Assembly (NCBI RefSeq): GCF_017377855.1
Contig: NZ_JAFREP010000001.1
Span: 491,659 to 555,658 of the forward strand
Length of the DNA: 64,000 bases
Direction of reading: 5' to 3'
DNA from: Acanthopleuribacter pedis
GTDB taxonomy: Bacteria > Acidobacteriota > Holophagae > Acanthopleuribacterales > Acanthopleuribacteraceae
The notes below the pieces were generated by a model. That model made no database searches, was not told the origin of the DNA, and saw only the letters and a program-made list of their open reading frames with translations. Positions within the stretch are counted from its first letter, which is position 1. Every line of letters begins with the position of its first letter. Position numbers and translations under genes: made by a program. Positions 19,504 through 27,411 of this stretch are shown piece by piece.

Positions 19504-21081
19504 ATGAAATACGCAACAACTCTAACCGCCTTTTTTTTCCTGTCGCTGATGATGGCGCAGGAAGCCATTTCTTTCCGGTATCTCGTGCCTTTGCCGGTGA
19601 CCAAACACGTGTCAACCCGTAATTGGTCTTACCGCCTCGAGTTACTACCGGAGGAAAAAGGTGCGTATGCGTTGACCGTTACGCAAAACGATGTTCGCGG
19701 GGAACGTCTTGATCGTGACGAACTGACCATGGCTTCCGGTTCGTTATTTGTATGGGATTCTCCGGTTGACGCGGTGAACAATCGTGTTCGTTCCCTTGAA
19801 ATCACCGCATCGGTTCCCATGCGCGGCTTATTGTGGATGTGGAACGAGAGCCACGGCCAACTCAATGCCGTCACCGTTTTGGCACCAATCGCCAATTCAC
19901 TGGTGGTTCCCTATCTGCCCGACGCCGGCGCCCTGAGTACTTCTTTCACGCTGCAAGGGCGTTCCGATGCCGTTACCGACAGTCATATTGTTTTCGATTA
20001 CTTTAACACCGACCGCATCGCCGGTGCCGCCACCGTGGTCCGTCAGGACTTGCCGGAATTTGGTCATCTCACCTTGACGCCCGGCAGCAATCTCCTGCTA
20101 GGGAGTATTGAGCAGGGTGATCAGGCCGCCTGGGGTCGCATCAGCGCCTCCGACGAGGGTTTTCTGATTTCCGGTTTTCAAACCATCACCGATGAGGCCG
20201 TTTTTGGTAACCCCGACTTTTCGCAGACCAGCGCCCTTGAGATGGTGCCTTCTGGTCGTTCCGACGGTTGGGTGACTTTTGCCGCCGGGCCCTTGGTTCC
20301 CGACCACCGCGCGCTTTTCCGTGATCGTTTTGTCCTGACCAACGATTTGCCCAATTCGGTTTCCGTCGCTTTCGACTTACACACCCTGGTGGACGTTATC
20401 GACGAGGCGTCTGGGGAAACAACCACGACCGTCGCGATCCACCGCGAACAAATCGATTTGTTGCCTTTCCAGCAGTTGACCCCTGTATTGGGCGAAGACC
20501 TTTTTAACGAATACCCCGGTGCGCCCATCCGGTTACATTTCAGTGCCACTCAAGTGCTTGAAGAAACCGTTGCCGCCGCGCCGATCCACGTCTTGCGTTT
20601 TCAGGAAGGCCGCGACTTGCCCATGGCCGGCAGTCACTTCTTTTCATCCGCCGGCAATGAAATGCGTGCTTGGTTGGTGCTCAACTCACCTTTCTCCTCG
20701 CGACTCGACATCACCAGTCTGTCACAGATTTTGACTTTACCGCCTCAAGAAGAAGGTGATGAGCCCATCGTTATTCACGAGACCTCGCAAATCCAAGTTC
20801 AATTGTTTGATGCCGAGCGTCTTTTGTTCTCCCAAAACTTCACCTTGGGGCCCGGCACGGTAAACTCTTTGTTTACCACCAAGCGGATCGCCGATCTGAT
20901 GGCCGAGAAGTTCCCGGAAGAAACCATTGAGTTGGTTCGCGTTCACGTTTCCGTGATTGATGGGCGGCCCATCACCGGCACCCTCGTTTCCGAATGGGAA
21001 AACGATATTGCTCTGGTTAACCCACGCATTTTTACCCGTACCCTGGTTGAGCCGCTGCCCGAAGATGGTGCCGTGAAGTAA
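19504..21081 (+). CDS. secreted protein of unknown family
   Basis: 525 residues with a clear Sec signal peptide (ATTLTAFFFLSLMMAQEA). The mature part is beta-rich with few charged helices and no cysteines in motif spacing; it resembles no family I know. Segments such as LVPYLPDAGALSTSFTLQG and ITGTLVSEWENDIALVNPR suggest beta-sandwich or propeller-like repeats. A sigma-54-type promoter precedes it, so it probably belongs to a regulated extracytoplasmic set. It converges with the ATPase pair on the other strand, with no gap between the two stops. Function unknown. Confidence 0.8.
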   Translation: MKYATTLTAFFFLSLMMAQEAISFRYLVPLPVTKHVSTRNWSYRLELLPEEKGAYALTVTQNDVRGERLDRDELTMASGSLFVWDSPVDAVNNRVRSLEITASVPMRGLLWMWNESHGQLNAVTVLAPIANSLVVPYLPDAGALSTSFTLQGRSDAVTDSHIVFDYFNTDRIAGAATVVRQDLPEFGHLTLTPGSNLLLGSIEQGDQAAWGRISASDEGFLISGFQTITDEAVFGNPDFSQTSALEMVPSGRSDGWVTFAAGPLVPDHRALFRDRFVLTNDLPNSVSVAFDLHTLVDVIDEASGETTTTVAIHREQIDLLPFQQLTPVLGEDLFNEYPGAPIRLHFSATQVLEETVAAAPIHVLRFQEGRDLPMAGSHFFSSAGNEMRAWLVLNSPFSSRLDITSLSQILTLPPQEEGDEPIVIHETSQIQVQLFDAERLLFSQNFTLGPGTVNSLFTTKRIADLMAEKFPEETIELVRVHVSVIDGRPITGTLVSEWENDIALVNPRIFTRTLVEPLPEDGAVK

Positions 21082-22494
21082 TTACTTCAAACCGGCCTCT
21101 TCCGAAATGAGCATCATGAGATCCAGAAAGTCGGACTCATTGTGCTGATCCAGTTCTTGCTCTACCAGTTGAAACAGTCGGAACAGGGTCCAACTCCGTT
21201 CTTCCTGCTGAAAGCCGCGTAAGAAATCGGCTAGATCCGTGAGCGCGCTCTGCCAGGGGAGTAGGTTCTGGTTGCGTTGGGCGAGTTGGAGTCGGGTGCG
21301 ATCCGGGTAGATGCTCTGGTCAATCGCTGAGACTTTGAATATTTCCGGGCTGTTGAGGCAGCGAAAGCCGTCTTGACCGATTTCCAGGAAGAACTTGTAC
21401 AGGGTCAAGATTTGTTGGAGGGTTAGGTGGAACTGGCCTGCGTCGACAATGGGGTCGGACTTCTGCGGGGCGTGGAAGCTCGGGCTGGCGTCGAACTTCG
21501 CGCTCAACCATTGGGTGTGGAAATAGGAGCCGATTTGGAGTTGGTTTTCCGTGGCCAGTGAGAGGAAGCCGAGTTGCAAGAGTTTGGAAACCATGATTTT
21601 TTCGCTGGGCGCCTCGAACTCGGCCAGGTGGTTCTTGCCGCAGAAAACGTCCTTGACCACATCCTGCTCTTCCTCGCTGAGAAGGTCAAAATTAACTTCA
21701 ATTACCTGAATCAAAGAAGGATTGGCTTCTAATTGCGGTAAAACCTCTTCCAAGTCGGGGTTTTCGAAAAAGTGTTTGGCGAAAAGCTGGGTTTCGTATG
21801 GGTTCCCGTTGGTGCGTACGATGATTTCATGGATCGCTTGTTCATCCGTGAGCCCGGAGCGCAGCAGTTCCGACGCCGCCTCTTGGTTGAAGTGGCCAAG
21901 GTAATTGGCATTGAATCCATGGAGGAACGGGGACGTATCGATGACCACTTCTTTGTGAATTTGTTCCAGCCGCGGGGTTGAGGTGATAATGGTGCGTACC
22001 CGTTGGTTGTTTTGAAAAAATTTGCGTAACTTACCCAAAAATACCGGGTTCTTTTTGCCGATGGTGATGAATTCCTCGGCCTCGTCAATGAGCAACACCA
22101 AGTTGAATTGATTGCGCTGGAAGCGACGCATCAGCTTTTTGAGGATTTGGTAACAGGGGGCGTCTTCTTCCACGTCCGTTTCGCCGACCGCTTCCCAGCG
22201 GTCCGGGTACTGATCCTGGCTGTCCTCGAGCGCGTCGATCAGGCTATCGGTCAGGCCTTCTTCGTCATAGCTGCCTTGGATGTCCCAGAACAGGGCGAAT
22301 TTGTCACCGGGTTCCTGGTTAAACCGGCGTTCGATCTCGCGGAGGAGTGATGTTTTGCCGACGCGGCGTTTGCCGATGACCCATTCACAGTTTTCGTTGG
22401 AGTGAACTAGCTGGTCGATCATGGTTTTGCGACCGAAAAAGTGGGGGCCGACCACCCAGCTCCCGGCTGAGAAGGGGTTACGATGAACGTTCAT
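21082..22494 (-). CDS. P-loop ATPase of the STAND/AAA type, soluble
   Basis: 470 residues. Starts NPFSAGSWVVGPHFFGRKTM, then Walker A GKRRVGKTSLL (about 41-51) and Walker B LVLLIDEAEEF (about 135); TSTPRLEQIH could be the sensor region. The N-terminal 'FxGRxxMI' plus P-loop layout is that of STAND-like or archaeal-type ATPases used as signal switches. The C-terminal 200 residues are helical, with a winged-helix-like start (LLSEEEQDVVKDVFCG), and end in an unknown domain. The start overlaps the stop of the preceding TPR-ATPase gene by 4 bases, so the two are translated together and probably work together. Substrate unknown. Confidence 0.8.
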   Translation of the reverse strand: MNVHRNPFSAGSWVVGPHFFGRKTMIDQLVHSNENCEWVIGKRRVGKTSLLREIERRFNQEPGDKFALFWDIQGSYDEEGLTDSLIDALEDSQDQYPDRWEAVGETDVEEDAPCYQILKKLMRRFQRNQFNLVLLIDEAEEFITIGKKNPVFLGKLRKFFQNNQRVRTIITSTPRLEQIHKEVVIDTSPFLHGFNANYLGHFNQEAASELLRSGLTDEQAIHEIIVRTNGNPYETQLFAKHFFENPDLEEVLPQLEANPSLIQVIEVNFDLLSEEEQDVVKDVFCGKNHLAEFEAPSEKIMVSKLLQLGFLSLATENQLQIGSYFHTQWLSAKFDASPSFHAPQKSDPIVDAGQFHLTLQQILTLYKFFLEIGQDGFRCLNSPEIFKVSAIDQSIYPDRTRLQLAQRNQNLLPWQSALTDLADFLRGFQQEERSWTLFRLFQLVEQELDQHNESDFLDLMMLISEEAGLK

Positions 22495-24626
22495 AAGCCT
22501 TTTTCAACCTCGTGTCGGATTTCTGTGTAAACGAAAAGAACATCTTGCGTGGTGATTTTTTTCCGATTTTGGTTCAAAACATGGGCCACAAGGTTAACAC
22601 ACATTTTCTGAATCAAATACGGCTTGCGGCGGGTCAAATCGAGAATCTTGTCGATGGCCTCGGCGTTGTAGCTGTAGATACCGCGCACGGGATCGGTTAC
22701 GAGGGTTCGTGCTTGATCTTCGCTAAATGGTTTTAATTCAAGCTGTTCGAAGAAGTTGTACCAGGGACTGCCTTCGCTTTTCCAGGTGGTGTTGATGTTG
22801 ATGCCGGCCATGACCGCGACAAGGTGCTTGGCAAAGCCTTTCATGAAGATGGCGCGCAACTGCTGGTTGGTGTGTTCCGAAAAACTGTTCAGCAGGTCCA
22901 CTTCATCCAACAGCAAAACCAGTTTGGGCGAGCGTTCGCAGTGGCTTTTGAGTTGATTAATGGTTTTGCGCAGACGTTGCGTGAGTTGTCGGCCGCTGAG
23001 TAGGCCTTCGACCGGTTCCATCTCGAGCTGGAAGGGTTCCAAGGTTTGTTGGATCTCGTGGTCCAGCGTGGTGAAGAATTCTTCTTCCGCCACGCCTTGG
23101 AGATCGATGAAAACGGGTATGAACTGATATTGGGGATCATCGATGGTTGGCAGCAGGGCGTAGAGTTGGTGGAGGAAGCTGGTTTTGCCGATGCGCCGCT
23201 CGCCATAAATCATGATGGAGTTGTTATGCAGGGTGTTGAGCAGTTGTTTCAACATGGGTTTGCGCCCGTAAAACATGTCGGCATTGAGGACCGGGGCGCC
23301 CGCGATATAGGGATTAAAACGGTTGCGGAAGGCTTGGCTTTTGCGTCGTTTGCGAACAAAGAAAATACCTAACAGTAATAAAGCGAGTGGAATGAAAATG
23401 AACTGTAGGAACGGCGGGCGGTTTTTTACCGGTGGTGGGGTTGGGAAGGAGTAGGGGTAAACTGCCTGGTGGACTTTGTTGCGACTGTCGCGCATCACCA
23501 GTTTGAGCTCGTTGCGGAAACGGTCAAAGGTGAAGTTGCTGATGGTGGGCAAGTCGAATTGTTGTTGGTTGTAGAGATCCCATGCCGTGTGGAGTTGGCC
23601 GTTGATGTAGAGTTTGGCGGTTTTCATCGGGGTGTCGCTTGAAATTTGGGCATTGATGTTGGCAGCTTTGGTCGCGGTTGAAATTGGAACCAGGTTCCAG
23701 GAGACGGAAACCTCGGCCGGCGGGGGGTCGGCTTGTGATGCGCGTGCCTTTTCCAGGTCCGAAAGAAGTCGGGTGTTGGCGTTTTGGAGGACGGCCTGTT
23801 TTTGAAGCGTGTTTTGGAGGCGTTTCTCGGTTTCTTCCGCCAATTGAAGCGCGTCGTTTTGTGCTTGTTCGATTTCTAGGGCTGTTTTTCCTTGGGCTTC
23901 CATGAGGCCGCGCAGGCGTTCAATGGCTTGGCGAATATCGGGTTGGCCGGGTTTTAGCCGGTTAACCGCGAGGTAATAAGCCAGGGCTTGTGGGGTATTG
24001 CCGTTTTCTTCCTCACGTTGCGCGTCACCGAGGAGGCGTTGCTCCGTTTGTTGGGTCGCTTTTTCGAATTCAAGCAGTTCGTTGTCGTTGGCAACCAATA
24101 AATTAAGGATGAGGTCAATGCCTTTGAGTTCGTCGTTGTCGGGATATTGTTGTTGTAGATCTTGGAGGACCGACATCGCGGCCGTGTATTTTTTCAGGCT
24201 GACCAATTCCCAGAACGGGCCGGTGTCGGGGCGTTTTGGCGTGGGATCGGGATCGGTTACCACGGTCGGGTTCTCGGGTAAGCGGTTGAGCACCGTGCGA
24301 AACAATTTCATGCGTTCGGCGGTGCGTGCGTCCTCATCTTCATTCCAGCGGTCGGCGAGTTCGAGGTACCTGGCCGCCGCGGCGCGGTTGTTGGTCCAGA
24401 GGTGGGCCTCGGCCAATTGGTGATAGGGATAATATTGAATGAACTGGACGCCGTAGGTTTTGGCCTGCCGTTTGGATTTGGGTTGATCGGCAATCGCGTT
24501 TTCAAAATGGGTGACCGCTTTTTCGTATTGTTCCGCCTCCATGGCCTCGCGACCGAGCTGGTAGTGTTCGTACCAGGGCATATCTTGTAGAAAGGCGAGT
24601 TGGAAGAGGAGTGAAACAACAAGCAT
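22491..24626 (-). CDS. membrane-anchored TPR / STAND-type ATPase
   Basis: 711 residues from the ATG at 24626 (AAGGA upstream); an earlier ATG at 24671 would place residues before the signal sequence. Order seen: signal or anchor segment (MLVVSLLFQLAFLQ); TPR-like repeats (about 20-260, YQLGREAMEAEQYEKAVTHF); a coiled coil (about 235-300); a beta-rich domain (about 305-400); a transmembrane helix (about 415-432, FLQFIFIPLALLLLGIFF) followed by basic residues; then a cytoplasmic ATPase with FYGRKPML, Walker A GERRIGKTSFL and Walker B LVLLLDEVDLL. The TPRs would lie outside the cytoplasm, so this looks like a trans-membrane switch with an external sensor. Paired with the soluble ATPase downstream. 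Confidence 0.8.
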   Translation of the reverse strand: MLVVSLLFQLAFLQDMPWYEHYQLGREAMEAEQYEKAVTHFENAIADQPKSKRQAKTYGVQFIQYYPYHQLAEAHLWTNNRAAAARYLELADRWNEDEDARTAERMKLFRTVLNRLPENPTVVTDPDPTPKRPDTGPFWELVSLKKYTAAMSVLQDLQQQYPDNDELKGIDLILNLLVANDNELLEFEKATQQTEQRLLGDAQREEENGNTPQALAYYLAVNRLKPGQPDIRQAIERLRGLMEAQGKTALEIEQAQNDALQLAEETEKRLQNTLQKQAVLQNANTRLLSDLEKARASQADPPPAEVSVSWNLVPISTATKAANINAQISSDTPMKTAKLYINGQLHTAWDLYNQQQFDLPTISNFTFDRFRNELKLVMRDSRNKVHQAVYPYSFPTPPPVKNRPPFLQFIFIPLALLLLGIFFVRKRRKSQAFRNRFNPYIAGAPVLNADMFYGRKPMLKQLLNTLHNNSIMIYGERRIGKTSFLHQLYALLPTIDDPQYQFIPVFIDLQGVAEEEFFTTLDHEIQQTLEPFQLEMEPVEGLLSGRQLTQRLRKTINQLKSHCERSPKLVLLLDEVDLLNSFSEHTNQQLRAIFMKGFAKHLVAVMAGININTTWKSEGSPWYNFFEQLELKPFSEDQARTLVTDPVRGIYSYNAEAIDKILDLTRRKPYLIQKMCVNLVAHVLNQNRKKITTQDVLFVYTEIRHEVEKGL

Positions 24627-24814
24627 AAAAGGGGTTCCTTGATGGGCGGCGCGGGTTGGGGCCGGAGTCACTCAAATTCTACCGCCAAGGCGCGCTGAAT
24701 GCAGTACCGGGTGGCGAGAAAAGTGCAGAAGGAACTTGGGTTCGGGGTGGGGCGGCGTTTGGGGCGGAGAGACAGGGTGCGAGACGGCGGAAAAAGGGCG
24801 AATGTCTCTCCAAT

Positions 24815-24828
24815 AGAAACATGTTTCT
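24815..24828. promoter_or_regulatory. palindromic site, possible activator-binding sequence
   Basis: Perfect palindrome AGAAACATGTTTCT, about 67 bases upstream of the -24 element at 24895. Position and symmetry fit an upstream activator site for an NtrC-type regulator; no second half-site pair was found nearby. Confidence 0.35.
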
Positions 24829-24894
24829 GAGTGGGTGAAAAAAACGGCTCCAAGTGAGAAGCGTTGGTAGACAACGGGTTTGGGGGTGTGTGAG

Positions 24895-24911
24895 TTGGCG
24901 CGGTACCTGCT
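24895..24911 (+). promoter_or_regulatory. sigma-54 (-24/-12) promoter of the 25049 gene
   Basis: TTGGCGCGGTACCTGCT: GG at 24897-24898, 10 bases, GC at 24909-24910. TTGG-C-CG and the CTGCT end fit the consensus well. Predicted transcript start is near 24922, giving a leader of about 125 bases. Confidence 0.65.
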
Positions 24912-25048
24912 TTGAGTAGGGTGCCCGTTTGTGAAAGGTTCAGATCAGTTAATCAAGGGATCGAAGCTGACACAACAGTTGTGCCGAACTTCTAGGGATG
25001 CTCCAGAATCACACATTGATTCGAAATTCAATGGAGGAACTAACCGTT

Positions 25049-27229
25049 ATGAATTTGAAAAAATTGCTTTTTGTGGCGCTTTTTGCTGCAGGTAGCATGG
25101 TGTTCGCTGATGTGGACCTGTCTACCACGATCCGCGACGTCTACATCCGTGGCACCTGCGAGCAGGCCGGTGTTATTAACATGACCGTAGACGGCGACGA
25201 TTTCGCCGACGCCAGCTCCACTACCCCCGTTTACATCCGTCTCCGTCTGGACCACGGTGGTTTGTTGTGCCGTACCCTCGTTTGGGACCACCCCAACAAC
25301 CCCGTAACTTTCACCCGCAGTGAGATTTACGTTCCCATGCGTTTGGAAGAGGGCGAAGGTAACTTCTTGGACTCTTTGGCCGTTAACCCCGACGCTCTGG
25401 CGATCGTTCGCTGGAAAGCCGGTGAGCCTGAAATCTGGTTGCGTGTAACCCAGTCTTCTTCTACTTGGATCGAAGACAACGCGCCTCAAACTTCTAACGC
25501 GCCTAACCCTGACCGTCGTGTTTCTTGGTCAATCGGTATCTCCGCTAGCCGTTCCTCTTTGGACAACCAAGAGTTGTTCTTGGGTGGTACTGCTAACGCC
25601 GGTTCTCCTCCTGCACGTCGTGCCAGCTTGCCTTTCGCAATGCGCGAAGACTTGTACGCCACTTCCGTTATCAACGGTTGGGATCCTACTACCAGCGATC
25701 CTGCTTCTCTCGAGATCGACGAAGCGGTTTCTACCCTCCTTTGTGTAGACCTCTCTTCTTCTAACTTGGAAGCATTGCCCGCGCCTCAGGAAGATTCTGC
25801 ACTTAACTTTGACCCTATCTCTTTCGACGACCAAACGCGTAACGTTGAAACCGGTGCTTCTTTCACGAACATCACCTTGGGTCAGTTGACTTCAGTAGCC
25901 TTCTCTGATGACCGTATCATCGCTCGTGGTTTCGACTTCGGTTGTACCGGCGCTGTTGCCAAATTCAACCCTGTGTCTGCTCCTCTCTGCTTGATCGCTG
26001 GTCAACAGCAGGGTGCTGCTGACGAAGGTTTGGTATGTGTACCCAACACCTTGGCCGTTGCAGTTGGTTGCGGCAGCCAGTGGGGCTTCCACGTTGGTTC
26101 TCGCGTAGAACTGCAGACCCCTTCTTCTGCCAACTACGGCTTCTTGTTCCGTGTTGACAACAACGGTCGTTACTTCGATGTTAACGGCGCTGTTGTAACC
26201 GGCGGCACTTTGCCTGCTTGGATGCAGTTGGACACCACTGCACTCGCCGTAACCGCTAACGTTGGTACCTTCCCCTTGAACTCTCAAGGTTCTACCTCTA
26301 CCACCATCGATGCCGGTGGCAACCTGTTGACCCGCTACGCTCGTGCGATCTACAGCGGCAACACCACTCTGAACCCTCCTGCCGGTGTATCCGACAGCAT
26401 CACTCTGAGCATCACTGCTACCGTATGTCAGTGGTACCAAGAAGATCCTACCGATATCGTTATCGACATGGACTTCTACGCTACCAACCGTGACAGCGTA
26501 CTCGACGACGAGCCTGGCTTCGACGGTCGTTTGGACGACAGCACGGGTCTCGACCAGGAAGCTTTCTGCGATCCTTCCGCTCGCTTGGCTTTCGAATACG
26601 AGTGGGCCTTCGGTTCCTTCACTGCTTGTGAATCTACCGCTTGTGCCGACATCTTCTTCCAATATGTTCCCAAAACCATCAATGCTGACGGTTCTGCTAC
26701 CGGTTTCTGGTCCGGCGTATCTTACGTCAACCACGGCCGTGCCGACCTCGACACTGTAATTGGTAACATCTACGAAGCTGATGGTACTCACTGGCAAGTA
26801 ACCTTCCCTGAACTGCCCATCCGCAACCAGAAAACCTGGTTGATGGACTTCGACGAAGCTGCTCAAGCGGTTGTATTCGCTGACGCTGCCGACCTCGAAA
26901 ACGGCGACAAGCTGACTCCTGAAGTTCAAACTGACGGTGTTCTGCGCGACTTCGGTACCCTGCGTTCTTCCATGTTCATCAACGCTTGCGGCACTGAAGG
27001 CGACTTGAGCCTCCAAGGCGTTCAGGCCGACCTCGACGGCTACCTCCTGATTGGTAAAGACGACGTCATCAACGGTGCTTACGCTGCGCGTAACACTGAC
27101 GACGGCGCCGGCGCCCAATCTGGTGACCTGCCTGTCTTGAACAGCAAGAAAGAGTGGGAATTCCCTGGCGTAATCGACGACTACCGTAACCACTACGGTG
27201 TTCGTATCGCTCCTTCTATCATGAAGTAA
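25049..27229 (+). CDS. large secreted protein, probably abundant, unknown family
   Basis: 726 residues from the ATG at 25049 (GGAGG 11 bases upstream). Signal peptide MNLKKLLFVALFAAGSMVFA. The mature chain is acidic, beta-rich and rich in Asp, Thr and Ser, with scattered cysteines (GTCEQAG, GGLLCR, VPNTLAVAVGCG, DFYAT-type stretches) and no domain I recognise. Codon use is strikingly biased (GCT, TCT, CCT, CGT, AAC, GAC), like the ATP synthase and major pilin genes here, which suggests very high expression. Sigma-54 promoter before, two terminator-type hairpins after; thus a single-gene transcript. A surface layer or matrix role is a guess. Confidence 0.82.
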   Translation: MNLKKLLFVALFAAGSMVFADVDLSTTIRDVYIRGTCEQAGVINMTVDGDDFADASSTTPVYIRLRLDHGGLLCRTLVWDHPNNPVTFTRSEIYVPMRLEEGEGNFLDSLAVNPDALAIVRWKAGEPEIWLRVTQSSSTWIEDNAPQTSNAPNPDRRVSWSIGISASRSSLDNQELFLGGTANAGSPPARRASLPFAMREDLYATSVINGWDPTTSDPASLEIDEAVSTLLCVDLSSSNLEALPAPQEDSALNFDPISFDDQTRNVETGASFTNITLGQLTSVAFSDDRIIARGFDFGCTGAVAKFNPVSAPLCLIAGQQQGAADEGLVCVPNTLAVAVGCGSQWGFHVGSRVELQTPSSANYGFLFRVDNNGRYFDVNGAVVTGGTLPAWMQLDTTALAVTANVGTFPLNSQGSTSTTIDAGGNLLTRYARAIYSGNTTLNPPAGVSDSITLSITATVCQWYQEDPTDIVIDMDFYATNRDSVLDDEPGFDGRLDDSTGLDQEAFCDPSARLAFEYEWAFGSFTACESTACADIFFQYVPKTINADGSATGFWSGVSYVNHGRADLDTVIGNIYEADGTHWQVTFPELPIRNQKTWLMDFDEAAQAVVFADAADLENGDKLTPEVQTDGVLRDFGTLRSSMFINACGTEGDLSLQGVQADLDGYLLIGKDDVINGAYAARNTDDGAGAQSGDLPVLNSKKEWEFPGVIDDYRNHYGVRIAPSIMK

Positions 27230-27242
27230 TCGCTAACTGATG

Positions 27243-27269
27243 AGGCCCCAGTCCCCGGACTGGGGCCTT
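27243..27269 (+). terminator. intrinsic terminator after the abundant secreted protein gene
   Basis: GGCCCCAGTCC / GGACTGGGGCC stem with a tiny loop, followed by TTATTGT, starting 13 bases after the stop codon. Confidence 0.8.
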
Positions 27270-27287
27270 ATTGTCTCTACTGAAAAC

Positions 27288-27330
27288 TTTTTCACCCTCA
27301 TAGAGGTACCGCTTCTATGAGGGTGAAAAA
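27288..27330. terminator. second, bidirectional-type hairpin
   Basis: 17-bp perfect stem starting TTTTTCACCCTCATAGA, short loop, ending GGGTGAAAAA. The A/T runs lie on both ends of the stem, so it could end transcripts from either side. It separates the gene ending at 27229 from the one starting at 27412. Confidence 0.65.
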
Positions 27331-27411
27331 CTTTTCACGCCACGCGTTTCCCCGCGAATAAAACGCAATGCCCAGGTGTTTTTGTTTCGTAATCCCGTGG
27401 GAGGAGATATC

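Larger units (their letters stand above)
24627..25048. other. divergent intergenic region upstream of the abundant secreted protein gene
   Basis: About 420 bases without a gene. It holds a 14-bp palindrome (24815-24828), a sigma-54 promoter (24895-24911) and a leader of about 125 bases with the palindrome CACAACAGTTGTG at 24971-24983. GGAGG at 25033-25037 is the ribosome binding site of the gene at 25049. Confidence 0.5.

Noticed and set aside
25892..27193. 433-codon minus-strand frame inside the abundant secreted protein gene
   Set aside because: Antisense shadow caused by strong codon bias of the real gene; no ribosome binding site or domain.
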